Shown here: in pieces, positions 1-9,048 of the stretch
How positions within the stretch are numbered: the first letter of the stretch is position 1
Layout: each line of letters opens with the position of its first letter
Source of the DNA: Cohnella kolymensis
GTDB lineage: Bacteria; Bacillota; Bacilli; Paenibacillales; Paenibacillaceae
Direction: 5' to 3'
Assembly: GCF_000829465.1 (NCBI RefSeq)
Contig: NZ_JXAL01000014.1
Location: 124,001-188,000, forward strand
DNA length: 64,000 bases
Translations under genes and position numbers: made by a program
The notes under the pieces: generated by a model
Told to the model about the DNA's origin: nothing
Database searches by the model: none
What the model saw: the letters and a program-made list of their open reading frames with translations, nothing else

Positions 1-4
1 ACGC

Positions 5-451
5 ATGAAGGCTGAGTATATCAACCCGTTTTTAGAGTCCGCGCGAACCGTCATCGAGCAGATGTGCCGAATCCGTCCCAGCACGGGCCGGCTCTCAATC
101 AAGGAAATCGTGTTTGCCGAGAACCATTTGTGGATTCAGATCGGGTTAACCGGGCAGATGACCGGGGACATCATTTTCAGTCTAAGCAAGCCTGTAGCGC
201 TTCGAATTGTGTCCGCCATGATGGGCGGATTCGCCATAACGGAAATCGATGACATGGGGAGAAGCGCGATCTCCGAGCTGAGTAATATGATCAGCGGCAA
301 TGCCAGCACACTGCTTTACAATCAAGGAGTTATCGTTGATATTACGCCGCCGCGCATCGTCAGCGGGTCATTCGCCGCACGCCGCGCCTTGGCCGTTCCG
401 CTCATCATGGACGGCATCGGGGAAATGGAAATACAGGTGCTCATTGCGTGA
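5..451 (+). CDS. CheX-like chemotaxis phosphatase domain protein
   Basis: The 148-residue protein resembles the CheX/CheC group, which dephosphorylates phospho-CheY in the cytoplasm. The central segment reads SELSNMISGN, matching the E-x-x-N catalytic pair of that family, and the overall alpha-beta pattern and length fit stand-alone CheX. The ATG lies at the window edge, so its ribosome site cannot be judged. It is followed by a terminator, so it is probably the last gene of its unit. No other chemotaxis gene is visible here. A role outside motility cannot be excluded. Confidence 0.75.
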   Translation: MKAEYINPFLESARTVIEQMCRIRPSTGRLSIKEIVFAENHLWIQIGLTGQMTGDIIFSLSKPVALRIVSAMMGGFAITEIDDMGRSAISELSNMISGNASTLLYNQGVIVDITPPRIVSGSFAARRALAVPLIMDGIGEMEIQVLIA

Positions 452-487
452 CAGCCGGCCGCCCCATATAATAAACTCGATCAGGTC

Positions 488-513
488 AGCCCCGCGAGGG
501 GCTTTTTTGGTGC
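488..513 (+). terminator. Rho-independent terminator after the CheX-like gene
   Basis: A GCCCC/GGGGC hairpin with a CGCGA-type loop is followed by six T residues. Confidence 0.7.
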
Positions 514-563
514 AAATAGGGGTTAATAAGTAATGCGCTAATATCCTCACAGGAGGGGTATGC

Positions 564-1346
564 TTGAAAGTATCGCTGTATAACAAGGTTATCCTTATTA
601 CCGGCGCATCGAGCGGGATCGGGGCCGTAACCGCCAGGCTGCTGGCCGAGCGGGGAGCAATCCCCATCCTGACAGCAAGATCCAAAGGGAAAATGGAGAT
701 GCTGTCCGCCTCCATTCAAGGGGATTCTCCCGTTTATGAGATGGACGTAAGGGACACGGCGCAAGTAAATGATGTCGTGTCGCAAGTTCATCGGCATTAC
801 GGTAAAATAGATATTCTGTTGAACAATGCAGGCTTCGGTGAATTTTTGCGTTTCTCTGAAACCTCGATCACTCAATTTCAAGATATGATGGACGTCAACT
901 ACATGGGAACGGTTCGCTGCACACATGCGGTTCTCCCTTACATGCTTCAGGCCGGAGTCGGACATATCGTGAACGTTGCCTCCATGGCCGGCAAAATGGC
1001 GACCGCCAAGTCGACCGCTTACTCTGCGAGCAAGCATGCGGTGCTGGGTTTTACGAATGCGCTTCGCCGCGAGCTGAAGAGCTCCGGCGTAATGGTGTCG
1101 GCGGTAAATCCCGGCCCGATCGATACTCCTTTTTTTGAGCGGGCGGATCCGGAAGGAACGTACTTGCGCAATCTCGGCAGGTTTGTGATGACTCCAGATC
1201 GGGCGGCCGGCGCCATCCTGCATGTTATCGAGCGGCGTAAAGCCGAGCTGGATTTACCCTGGACGGCGGCAGCCGGTGCTCGACTGGCGCTGCTATTCCC
1301 CCGCTTGTTCGATGTACTGTTCGGAAAAATTGTGGATAAGAAATAG
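564..1346 (+). CDS. Short-chain dehydrogenase/reductase (SDR)
   Basis: This 260-residue classical SDR probably performs NAD(P)-dependent oxidoreduction on an unknown substrate. The cofactor motif TGASSGIG is near residues 13-20, NNAGFGE near 91-97, and the active-site block YSASKHA supplies the catalytic Tyr and Lys. The start is TTG at 564, chosen because AGGAGGGG lies just upstream. It is similar in layout to Bacillus YqjQ-type SDRs. It is followed after 20 bases by the helicase gene and may share a transcript with it. Confidence 0.85.
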   Translation: MKVSLYNKVILITGASSGIGAVTARLLAERGAIPILTARSKGKMEMLSASIQGDSPVYEMDVRDTAQVNDVVSQVHRHYGKIDILLNNAGFGEFLRFSETSITQFQDMMDVNYMGTVRCTHAVLPYMLQAGVGHIVNVASMAGKMATAKSTAYSASKHAVLGFTNALRRELKSSGVMVSAVNPGPIDTPFFERADPEGTYLRNLGRFVMTPDRAAGAILHVIERRKAELDLPWTAAAGARLALLFPRLFDVLFGKIVDKK

Positions 1347-1366
1347 CTTGTTAAGGAGATGTACAT

Positions 1367-2764
1367 ATGAGTTTCGGGGATTTGGGTTTGAACAAGGAAC
1401 TGACGGACAAGCTGTCCTCATCGGGGATCATGGAGCCGACGGACGTGCAAAAGCAGGCCGTCCCGGCGCTGCTCACCGGACAGGACGGCGTGCTGGTGTC
1501 TCCCACCGGTACAGGTAAGACACTTGCTTATCTGCTCCCGCTGCTACAGCAGATCGACGGCACCCGGCGGGAGACGCAAGCTGTCGTACTGGCACCGACG
1601 CAGGAGCTCGCCATGCAGATCATGCGGGAGGCGGAGACCTACGGCGCCCCGCTCGGGATTAAAGCTACCGCGCTGATCGGAGGGGCTTCCTTGGCTCGTC
1701 AATTGGAGCGCATGAAGAGCCATCCGGCGCTCGTGGTCGGTACCCCCGGCCGCGTACGGGAGGTCGCGTCCACGCGCAAGCTCTCGCTGCATAAGGTAAG
1801 TCATGTCGTTGTGGATGAAACGGATCGTATTTTTTCGCTCGGCGGACGGAGCGATGTGGAAAATATGCTTCGGAAGTGTTCCCCCGAACGGCAAACCGTC
1901 TTTGTTTCCGCGACGCGTTCCGATGCGATGAAGGATGCGGAGAGAAAATGGCTGAAAGATCCCTGGATTGCCGACGTTTCCGGTGATCAGGCCGGCAGCG
2001 GTCTGTCATCGACCCTTCAGCACTGGTATTTCCTTACCGACCGCCGGGAGAAGATCGATCTGGTCCGCAGGCTTATCCGTCACATGAAGCCTTCGTCAGC
2101 GCTGCTGTTCGTCAATGACACGGAAAAAATCGGCGAATTGCTGGCGAAGCTGCGCTATGAAGGTTTTTCCGTCGATGCTCTCTACGGGGATACTCCGGGA
2201 CGGGAGCGAGGGCAGGTTATGCAGCGTTTTCGTAAAGGCCGCACTTCTCTATTGATTGCCACGGATGTTGCGGCCAGGGGATTGGACATACCCGGTATGC
2301 CGGTCATTATCCAGTTCGAGCCTGCGTTAGATGCCGATCACTACGTTCACCGCGCGGGTCGTACGGCAAGGATGGGACTGGAAGGCACTTCAATTACTTT
2401 GATCGCTCACCAGGAAAGATTTATTGTCGACAAGCTGGAAAAGCAGCTTAACATTAACATTGTTCCTAAAACATTGTATCAAGGCCGCATCGTCTCTCCC
2501 GAGCAGATGGAGGATAGACGACCCGTGCGCCAGGAGAAGCCGCCGGTTGAAAGCGATGGATCGGCGGGTAGCCCCGCGCAGGCTGTTCAAGCGCGCTCCA
2601 TTAAGCGTAAGCAGCCAGGTAAAGCAGCTCCTTCCGCCGCACCTGCGAAAAAAGCAGCGAATCCGCCCAAAGTGAAACAGGACCGGCAGCGTGACCGCAA
2701 GAACAAAGGTGCGCCTCGCTGGCTCAAGGAGAAACGCGAAACGCCGCCCGCAGACAAATCGTAA
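1367..2764 (+). CDS. DEAD-box ATP-dependent RNA helicase
   Basis: The 465-residue protein has the two RecA-like helicase domains of DEAD-box RNA helicases. Motifs run in order: Walker A SPTGTGKT (about residue 46), the Asp-Glu box as VVDETDRI rather than DEAD, SATR, and the C-terminal HRAGRTARMG. The last 80 residues are a basic Lys/Arg/Pro/Ala-rich tail, a usual RNA-binding extension. ATG at 1367 is preceded by AAGGAGATG. It probably remodels RNA or ribosome assembly intermediates; which B. subtilis paralogue (CshA, CshB, DeaD, YfmL) it matches cannot be decided by eye. Confidence 0.88.
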   Translation: MSFGDLGLNKELTDKLSSSGIMEPTDVQKQAVPALLTGQDGVLVSPTGTGKTLAYLLPLLQQIDGTRRETQAVVLAPTQELAMQIMREAETYGAPLGIKATALIGGASLARQLERMKSHPALVVGTPGRVREVASTRKLSLHKVSHVVVDETDRIFSLGGRSDVENMLRKCSPERQTVFVSATRSDAMKDAERKWLKDPWIADVSGDQAGSGLSSTLQHWYFLTDRREKIDLVRRLIRHMKPSSALLFVNDTEKIGELLAKLRYEGFSVDALYGDTPGRERGQVMQRFRKGRTSLLIATDVAARGLDIPGMPVIIQFEPALDADHYVHRAGRTARMGLEGTSITLIAHQERFIVDKLEKQLNINIVPKTLYQGRIVSPEQMEDRRPVRQEKPPVESDGSAGSPAQAVQARSIKRKQPGKAAPSAAPAKKAANPPKVKQDRQRDRKNKGAPRWLKEKRETPPADKS

Positions 2765-2773
2765 AGCGGAATA

Positions 2774-2812
2774 AGACTCATCCCGATGCTCCATCCGGGA
2801 TGGGTCTTTTTT
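2774..2812 (+). terminator. Rho-independent terminator after the helicase gene
   Basis: A stem of about 12 bp (AGACTCATCCCG with CGGGATGGGTCT) is followed by TTTTTT. Confidence 0.8.
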
Positions 2813-2927
2813 GGTACTTAAGGCTTATTTTGGTTCTGGGACCCCCGAAAATTGACGATAACCCCGAATCTTATAAGTGTGCAAGACGAACTTTACCCCA
2901 ACAGGGAAAAAGGAGTGTTATTCAGAA

Positions 2928-4124
2928 ATGACGCAAAAGCAAAACTTCTTGAAGAAAACGGCAATCGCTACAATGGCTCTCAGCTTGGTGGCCGGCAGTG
3001 CAACCGGCATTATGGCTTCCGCAAAATCGAAGCAAGGACATGACGATCACAAATCCAAATTTAAAATTAATCTTCAATTCAAAGACGTAAGCGAAAAGGA
3101 AATGAAGTGGGCTTACAACCACATCATCCGCCTCGCTGCGCAAGGTGTGTTCAACGGTTATGAAGACGGAGATTTCAAGCCGCAAAACAAAGTTTCCCGC
3201 ATCGAAGCGATCGTAGGCGCTGTTCGTTTGCTCGGTTTGCAGGCTGAAGCCGAGAAGCCGGAAAATATGAACGCTAAGCTGAACTTCAAAGACTTCAACG
3301 AATTCAAGAAGAAAAATGCTTGGGCTGTCGGTTACCTCACAGTCGCTCTCGAGAACGACCTGTTCGCGGAAACCGAAACTTCCATCCAAGCTAACAAACC
3401 AGCTGACCGTCTCTGGGCATCCATTCTTCTTGTAAAAGCAATGAAGCTTGATGCCGAAGCGAAAGCCAAAATGGATACGGAGCTTGAGTTCCGTGATGCG
3501 CGTGAAATTCCGGCAGGTGCAGTAGGCTATGTAGCTGTGGCTCTTGAGAAAAACCTGATCACCGGATACAACGACAAAACGTTCCAGCCGCACCGCCCGG
3601 TAACTCGCGCTGAGCTGGCCGCAATTCTGGACCGTGTCGATCAGCAGCTGCCTGAGCAAAGCGCTCAAGCGATTACAGGCGTTGTACAGACTTCGGCAAA
3701 TGGCGTTTTGACTGTGAAAAAAGCTGACAACACAACGGTTACCGTTACCGCAGCTTCCAACGTGTTTGTTTTCCGCAACGACGTTAAAGTCGCGCTGACT
3801 GCAATCCAACCGGGCGATGAAGTGCTTGTCCGGACTTTCGAAGGTAAAGCGGTATTTATCGAAGTGACCAAAATAGCACCGGCCGTTATCAATTTTACTG
3901 AAACAGGCAAGGTAAGCACTTTTGCAGTAAACGGTGAGGGCAAGATCACAACTATTACCATCACCAAGGAAGTTACAGGCGGAACTGCGCAGTCCATCGT
4001 GCTGCAAGTCGATCCGAATGTAACCATCAGCCCTGCCGGCGGCGTGCTTGCTCCGAATGCAACCGTGACCGTTACTGGAACGAACAACGTAGTAAAAACG
4101 ATCACCATCACAGCGGCACAATAA
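2928..4124 (+). CDS. S-layer homology (SLH) domain cell-surface protein
   Basis: The start is placed at ATG 2928, behind AAAGGAGTG, giving 398 residues. A Sec signal peptide covers about residues 1-30 (basic start, hydrophobic core, ending near IMASA). Three SLH modules follow (about residues 45-100, 115-170, 180-235), the first and third with GYEDG- and GYNDK-type turns, which bind pyruvylated secondary cell-wall polymer. The C-terminal 160 residues are Thr/Val-rich beta-strand repeats resembling DUF5666-like beta domains and contain no recognised enzyme motif. The gene is monocistronic between two terminators. It is probably a wall-anchored structural protein. Confidence 0.85.
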   Translation: MTQKQNFLKKTAIATMALSLVAGSATGIMASAKSKQGHDDHKSKFKINLQFKDVSEKEMKWAYNHIIRLAAQGVFNGYEDGDFKPQNKVSRIEAIVGAVRLLGLQAEAEKPENMNAKLNFKDFNEFKKKNAWAVGYLTVALENDLFAETETSIQANKPADRLWASILLVKAMKLDAEAKAKMDTELEFRDAREIPAGAVGYVAVALEKNLITGYNDKTFQPHRPVTRAELAAILDRVDQQLPEQSAQAITGVVQTSANGVLTVKKADNTTVTVTAASNVFVFRNDVKVALTAIQPGDEVLVRTFEGKAVFIEVTKIAPAVINFTETGKVSTFAVNGEGKITTITITKEVTGGTAQSIVLQVDPNVTISPAGGVLAPNATVTVTGTNNVVKTITITAAQ

Positions 4125-4137
4125 AATTCTTGTATCA

Positions 4138-4181
4138 ACGCGGTTCGCAGAGTTCATACTCTGCGGGCCGTTTTTTTTTTG
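4138..4181 (+). terminator. Strong terminator after the SLH gene
   Basis: CGGTTCGCAGAG and CTCTGCGGGCCG form a stem with a short loop, followed by ten T residues. Confidence 0.85.
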
Positions 4182-4241
4182 TGCTGCCGGCTCCTGCCCG
4201 CTATAATAATGAATATTGAGGTTGAATGGGGAGGGTGAAAG

Positions 4242-5033
4242 GTGGCCGTGCAGCACAACAACTCACAGGTCCCGGCTTTGGAAATGAAGGCGGTAACAGG
4301 CGGATACAGCGTGCGGCGGCCGGTTCTGCATGAGGTTACGATCCGTGTCAATCCCGGTGAAATGGTCGGGTTAATCGGGCTGAACGGCGCAGGCAAAAGC
4401 ACCGCGATCAAGCATATATTGGGCTTGATGTCCCCGCAGAGCGGGCAGGTAAGAGTGGCCGGAGTCACGTTGGAGGAAAACCGCGTGCTATATCGGTCTT
4501 CGACGGCATACGTTCCGGAGCAGCCGTCTTTATTTCCCAACCTGACGGTGAAGGAGCATCTTCAATGGACCGCTATGGCCTACGCCATAGATCGGGAGAC
4601 CGCAGCCGCCAAAATGGGCGAGCTGGCGCAAATTTTCCGCATGAGCGAAGCGATGAACGCCTTGCCGGACACGCTGTCCAAGGGGATGAAACAGAAAGTG
4701 ATGCTGATGAGCGCGCTGCTTGTCCGTCCTCCTTTATTGATCATAGACGAGCCTTTTCTAGGACTCGATCCGCTTGCTACACGCGCGCTGCTTGGGGCGT
4801 TGGAAGAAGCGCGCAGTGTGCACGGCAGCGCGATTTTATTAAGCTCGCATATATTACCGGCATTGGAGCGCAGGGCAGATCGCCTTGTCGTACTCCACCG
4901 GGGACGGATCATTGCCGAAGGATCGCCCGCGGAAGTTAAGTCTCAGGCAGGCCTCAGCGGTCCTGAGTCGACCTTGGACGATGCGTTCGAATCATTGGTG
5001 CTTGACGCGGAAGGAGGAACGTTCCGTGCGTAA
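4242..5033 (+). CDS. ecsA: ABC transporter ATP-binding protein, EcsA-like
   Basis: The 263-residue ATPase subunit has Walker A GLNGAGKST, an ABC signature variant TLSKGMKQK, Walker B LLIIDEPFLGLD and a switch His in SSHIL. The KGMKQK form of the signature is common in EcsA-type ATPases. The start is GTG 4242 behind GGGAGGG. Its stop overlaps the start of the next gene by 8 bases, so the two are translationally coupled. Ecs transporters affect protein secretion and regulated proteolysis in Bacillus; that role here is inferred from family. Confidence 0.8.
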   Translation: MAVQHNNSQVPALEMKAVTGGYSVRRPVLHEVTIRVNPGEMVGLIGLNGAGKSTAIKHILGLMSPQSGQVRVAGVTLEENRVLYRSSTAYVPEQPSLFPNLTVKEHLQWTAMAYAIDRETAAAKMGELAQIFRMSEAMNALPDTLSKGMKQKVMLMSALLVRPPLLIIDEPFLGLDPLATRALLGALEEARSVHGSAILLSSHILPALERRADRLVVLHRGRIIAEGSPAEVKSQAGLSGPESTLDDAFESLVLDAEGGTFRA

Positions 5034-6285
5034 CGGCCATGAGGAGCAGGATCGCTTTTTGCGATCGCTTCGGCTGCGCCGGGCCGCAGCGTTCCGGAAG
5101 GAAATCGTTCCTTATTTTCGGTATGTCGCGCAAAGCGGATTCGGGTTATTGGCGTCTGCTGCTGCTTTTACCGCGGTGATCTGGTATTTCAACCTTCTCA
5201 AGGATGTGCCGCACAATTGGCCGGCAGACATTGCCGGTATTGTTTTTTTGTCTGTAGCTGCCGTATACGCCCCGTTGCGCACCTTTTTTCAGCCGGCCGA
5301 TCCGGTTTACTTGCTTCCGTTAGAGAACAGGCTGCTGCATGCTTATGTGGGTCCGGCATTATCCCGCTCCATCAGAAATGCCGTGTTTCGTACACTCGCT
5401 GCATTTGCCATTTTTGCCCCTGTTTATATGAGGGCTCCCGTTACGGAGAATGCCGCGCGAACACATCCCATACTGCTGTTAGCGCTGCTGTTCGCAGTAC
5501 TCGGTGCGTTCAATGCTTATTCAGGCTGGCGGGAGAGGCGGCCTGCAGCCGGAATCTGGCGGCTCAGCTTGAAAGCCATGCGGTGGGTGCTGACTTTTGT
5601 TATCGCTGCGGCATTACTACTTAAGCCGTTAACGCTTGCGGTTCCTTTCATGCTGCTATGCATGGCTTTTCTTTGGTTCATGTGGCGAATGCCGCGGCAG
5701 CATTACCTGCCTTGGGAAATATTCATTCACGGAGAACAAGCGGCGCGGCGGAGATGGATGTCGTTTCTCAGCTGGTTCGTGGATGTACCGGCCCAAACGG
5801 CCAAGCCTGCCCGACGCCGTTGGCTGGCGTGGCTCGGCGATATCGCGCCGTGGAAGCAGAGCCGTGCGTGGCATTTTCTGTATGCAAAAACCTTTATACG
5901 CAGTGAAACGCTCGGTGCTTTCGGGCGGTGGATCATTGTGATCGCGTTCGTCATGATTGTCGCCCATACCGAGTTATCCAATCTCATTGTTTATGCGGTG
6001 GGATTCGCGGTTGCGGCATTGCAGCTAAGTGAGCTGCGGCGGGTGCGATTTGTGGAGACAGCCGAAACGCTGCCCATTCCGCCGGCAGGCCGTTATGCTG
6101 CGGCCGCGTATGTCGCTCGTGCTGCTGGAATTACGGCTGCAGTGCTGTTGTGGTTGACGGCAGTGCTCACATTACGGGAGTTTCAACCGGAGCTGTGGCT
6201 GCCTGCTCTGGCCGCCGGACTACTATGGTGCGGCTGGATCATGCCGAGAAGAATCGCCAAACACTCAGACGATGAGGATGAGTGA
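5026..6285 (+). CDS. ecsB: ABC transporter permease, EcsB-like
   Basis: The true start is GTG 5026, 9 bases behind AAGGAGG and overlapping the ecsA stop, giving 419 residues. The protein shows hydrophobic segments in two clusters (about residues 40-250 and 310-410) separated by a basic cytoplasmic loop, as in EcsB, with no ATPase motifs. It is the membrane partner of the preceding ATPase. The gene is followed directly by repeat array A rather than a simple terminator. Confidence 0.75.
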   Translation: MRNGHEEQDRFLRSLRLRRAAAFRKEIVPYFRYVAQSGFGLLASAAAFTAVIWYFNLLKDVPHNWPADIAGIVFLSVAAVYAPLRTFFQPADPVYLLPLENRLLHAYVGPALSRSIRNAVFRTLAAFAIFAPVYMRAPVTENAARTHPILLLALLFAVLGAFNAYSGWRERRPAAGIWRLSLKAMRWVLTFVIAAALLLKPLTLAVPFMLLCMAFLWFMWRMPRQHYLPWEIFIHGEQAARRRWMSFLSWFVDVPAQTAKPARRRWLAWLGDIAPWKQSRAWHFLYAKTFIRSETLGAFGRWIIVIAFVMIVAHTELSNLIVYAVGFAVAALQLSELRRVRFVETAETLPIPPAGRYAAAAYVARAAGITAAVLLWLTAVLTLREFQPELWLPALAAGLLWCGWIMPRRIAKHSDDEDE

Positions 6286-6298
6286 TGCGCAATGGCCA

Positions 6299-6680
6299 GT
6301 AAGCCGCTGCGAGCGGCTTACATGCTTGCATCACTTCGAGGAGATGTAAGGCGGCTCAGCCGCTTTACGCGGTCAGCTTCCCTCACTTTGGTGAGCTGTA
6401 AGACGGCTCAGCCGCTTTACACGGTCAGCTTCCCTCACTTTGGTGAGCTGTAAGACGGCTCAGCCGCTTTACACGGTCAGCTTCCGAACTTTTGCGAGCT
6501 GTAAGGCGGCTCAGCCGCTTTACACGTCAGTTACTCACTCAGGAATGCCATTTGTAAGGCGGCTCAGCCGCCTTACGCATCCGTTACTCACCCGCAATGC
6601 GTGCTGTAAGGCTGCTCAGCCGCTTTACACGTCAGTTACTCACCTGCAATGCGAGCTATAAGGCGGATCAGCCGCCTTAC
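6299..6680. repeat. Array A: eight palindromic hairpins at about 52-bp spacing
   Basis: Eight 23-bp near-perfect palindromes lie at 6299, 6346, 6398, 6450, 6501, 6554, 6606 and 6658. Apart from the first, their left arms are variants of GTAAGGCGGCT and their right arms of AGCCGCCTTAC, separated by one base. The spacing after the second is 51-53 bases. The intervening 28-30 bases are also related to each other, two of them differing by one base, which rules out a CRISPR array. The first hairpin uses the variant arms GTAAGCCGCT/AGCGGCTTAC. The array fills the gap between two convergent genes and its last unit enters mtnN. Confidence 0.9.
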
Positions 6681-7378
6681 AGCGCCTGAACCATTTCCTT
6701 CACGATCGCAAAGGAGCGGTTGGACGCTTCTACTGTAAATTCCTCGAAATTCTCATGAGCCGAGCCGTCTGCCCTATCCGACATGGAGCGGATGATCACA
6801 TGCGGGATGCCGTTCATGTAGCATGCTTGCGCGACGGCGGCGCCTTCCATTTCCGTACAAGCTCCGCCCAAATCTTCGTACAGCGATTTTACGACTCCTC
6901 GATCGGCGATGAACTGGTCACCCGACAATACTTTCCCAGTCAAACAGCGTCCGGGATAAACCTTGTCCGCAGCCTCCTTCGCCAAGTTACGAAGATGTTC
7001 GTCCGACGGATACTCCGACACTTCCTGATACGGAATCGTCCCTCGCGGAAAGCCGAGTGCGGTGACATCCACATCGTGCTGCAAGCTGCTTGTCGAAACG
7101 ACGATATCGCCGATATTCAATTTCGGATCGACGGCTCCGGCCACTCCGGTGAATATAATTGCGTCCACTCCGAATCGATCCACCAACACTTGTGTACATA
7201 CCGCCGCATTCACTTTGCCGACTCCGGATTGGGTAATCACGACTTTGCGGCCCTGGAACAGGCCTTTATGATACGTCATTCCCGCATGCCTCTCTGTCTG
7301 CGCCTCAGTCAGATGCTGCAACAGAAGCTCAATTTCCTCTTCCATTGCCCCGATGATTCCGATCGTTCCGTATGTCAT
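6677..7378 (-). CDS. mtnN: 5'-methylthioadenosine/S-adenosylhomocysteine nucleosidase
   Basis: The 233-residue cytoplasmic enzyme cleaves MTA and SAH to adenine plus the thioribose or ribosylhomocysteine, feeding methionine salvage and activated-methyl recycling. It has the family start GIIGAMEEEI (acid-base Glu near residue 12), the ribose-binding stretch CTEMEGAAVAQ and the catalytic Asp in SMSDRAD. Length is normal. GAGG lies 5 bases before the ATG. Its stop codon is supplied by the last palindrome of repeat array A. Confidence 0.95.
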   Translation of the reverse strand: MTYGTIGIIGAMEEEIELLLQHLTEAQTERHAGMTYHKGLFQGRKVVITQSGVGKVNAAVCTQVLVDRFGVDAIIFTGVAGAVDPKLNIGDIVVSTSSLQHDVDVTALGFPRGTIPYQEVSEYPSDEHLRNLAKEAADKVYPGRCLTGKVLSGDQFIADRGVVKSLYEDLGGACTEMEGAAVAQACYMNGIPHVIIRSMSDRADGSAHENFEEFTVEASNRSFAIVKEMVQAL

Positions 7379-7399
7379 TCATCCTCGTCCCTTCTCATA

Positions 7400-7445
7400 A
7401 AAGAGGCCCCGCAGCGGCCAATGTTTCTGCCGTGCAGGGCTTTCG
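7400..7445 (-). terminator. Likely terminator after ccpA
   Basis: On the minus strand AGCCCTGC..GGC pairs with GCC..GCGGGGC around a 10-base loop and is followed by CTCTTTTA. It lies between ccpA and mtnN. The stem is imperfect. Confidence 0.5.
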
Positions 7446-7462
7446 TTATTTGGCGATGTGTG

Positions 7463-8475
7463 TCAGTGGCCTTTCGGGCCGGTTACGGAACGGCGTCTGA
7501 TCAATTCATGAGGTAACGTGACGGTTGCATTGTCTACGTTCTCTTTCTTCATGAGCTTCGTCAGCAGCCGCATCGAGACCGCCCCGATGTCGTACATCGC
7601 TGCGCCACGGTTGTCAGGGTCGGACGAACCATGGATGACGCCCGGCTGTTGTCGACACTGATCACCGAAACGTCTTCCGGCACGTTCAAACCGTTGTCCT
7701 GGATACAGTGAATCGCGCCTATCGCCATCTCATCGGTTGCAGAGAATACCGCGGTCGGGCGAGTCGGAAGCTCGAGAAAATATTGCATGGCTTCGATTCC
7801 GGATTCGTACTTGTAATTGCCGATGCGAACATATTCTTCCCGATAAGGCAAGCCTGCCGTCTCGAGTGCACGCTTATAGCCTTGGAAACGCGCATATCCG
7901 TTGGCCGGATCTTCGAGAGTGCCGCTGATCATGGCAATCGATTCATGGCCTTCCGAGATCAACTGATTAACCGCGTCAAAAGCGGCCGCTTCATGGTCGA
8001 TATCGACTGAAGGAATGTTGCCGTTCTCATCTTTGGTCGCACAAAGCACGATCGGCACATTCGATGTTTTGAAAGCTTGGATATGTTCATCCGTCACCGC
8101 GCCGCCCATAAACAGCAAACCGTCGACTTGCTTTTCCAAAAGGGTGTTGATCACGCGAATCTCTTTTTCTTGGCGTTTGTCTGAATTCGTCAGGATGATG
8201 TTGTAATGATACATATTGGCGATGTCTTCGATGCCGCGGGCGACTTCTGCATACAGCGCGTTGGCGATATCCGGTATGACGACTCCGACAGTCGTTGTTT
8301 TCTTGCTTGCCAAGCCGCGCGCCACCGCATTCGGACGATAGCCGAGACGCTCAATCGCTTCATATACCTTCTTGCGTGTTTGCGGTTTGACATTCGGGTT
8401 GTTGTTCACGACGCGGGACACCGTTGCCATGGAAACGCCGGCTTCGCGCGCTACATCATAAATAGTTACCGTCAC
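7463..8475 (-). CDS. ccpA: Catabolite control protein A, LacI family; frameshifted as read
   Basis: CcpA is the global carbon-catabolite regulator that binds cre sites together with HPr-Ser-P. The N-terminus [20 protein letters not shown] is the LacI helix-turn-helix, followed by the hinge and the periplasmic-binding-protein-like core. GTG 8475 is preferred as start, with GGAG 8 bases upstream. The reading frame breaks at 7598-7599: after TTVAQ the expected [13 protein letters not shown] continues only if one C/G is added, running on to a TGA at 7463-7465 with the usual end [11 protein letters not shown]. Without the repair the protein loses about 45 C-terminal residues. This is either a sequencing error or a loss-of-function allele. 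Confidence 0.85.
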
Positions 8476-8589
8476 AATAATTCGCTCCAATGTTCATGGA
8501 CCTGCCGACAACTGCTTGTCCGGTCATGGATTATTAAGGTAATCATACGATAAAACCATATGTTTAGCAATGCGGCCTTGCCTCATCAA

Positions 8590-8949
8590 CTATTCCGCTG
8601 CAGCAGGCTTTCCCAGCTTTTGCGACAGGAAGTCATAAGTGATATCCCAATGTGAGGTATCCCACACAGGTTTGCCGTCCTTGATCAGAATCGCCTGCGG
8701 GGACTTATGCGTAACCCCCAGCTTCTCGGCAATCGCATTGCTTACCGGACGTTCTTCAATTACCCGTACGATAGAGAAATCGACGGCCGGGGACTTGTTG
8801 TCCTGAATATAATTCATCAGCTCGTCATGCGCTCCGGCGCTGATCGGACACTGGGTGCTGTGTTTGAACAACAGCAAAGGTTTATCCGCAGTACCGCGAA
8901 GTGCCTCTTCCCATTGCTCCGTAGTTGTCAAACGTTGAATATCCGCCAT
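8590..8949 (-). CDS. ytxJ: Bacillithiol-system redox protein, YtxJ/BrxC family
   Basis: The 119-residue thioredoxin-fold protein has the family active site KHSTQCPIS, a single Cys followed by Pro, instead of CxxC. This matches YtxJ (BrxC), a monothiol bacilliredoxin that removes bacillithiol from oxidised cytosolic proteins. A cis-Pro loop is visible at KSPQAILI. The ribosome site is AAGGAGGTCGC before the ATG. It is a single gene between ccpA and a zinc-finger protein gene. Confidence 0.8.
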   Translation of the reverse strand: MADIQRLTTTEQWEEALRGTADKPLLLFKHSTQCPISAGAHDELMNYIQDNKSPAVDFSIVRVIEERPVSNAIAEKLGVTHKSPQAILIKDGKPVWDTSHWDITYDFLSQKLGKPAAAE

Positions 8950-9013
8950 TTAGCGACCTCCTTGAAAATGAACTCCATGATTTTCATGGTAGCAGAAAAA
9001 AGGATCAGGCGCA

Positions 9014-9044
9014 AAAAAAACGAGGGGATCGCTCCCCTCGTCTT
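9014..9044 (-). terminator. Terminator after the zinc-finger protein gene
   Basis: On the minus strand CGAGGGGAGC pairs with GATCCCCTCG and is followed by eight T residues. Confidence 0.85.
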
Positions 9045-9048
9045 CGAT

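Noticed and set aside
2922..4256. 444-residue minus-strand open frame opposite the SLH gene
   Set aside because: The plus strand has a signal peptide, SLH repeats, ribosome site and terminator; the reverse frame is Cys/Phe/His-rich with no domain.
6440..6661. 73-residue open frame across array A
   Set aside because: It is produced by the repeat itself (period close to a multiple of three in part), has no ribosome site, and repeats the same peptide.
6299..6680. CRISPR array
   Set aside because: Linkers between the palindromes are similar to one another, two differing by one base, and no cas genes are near.
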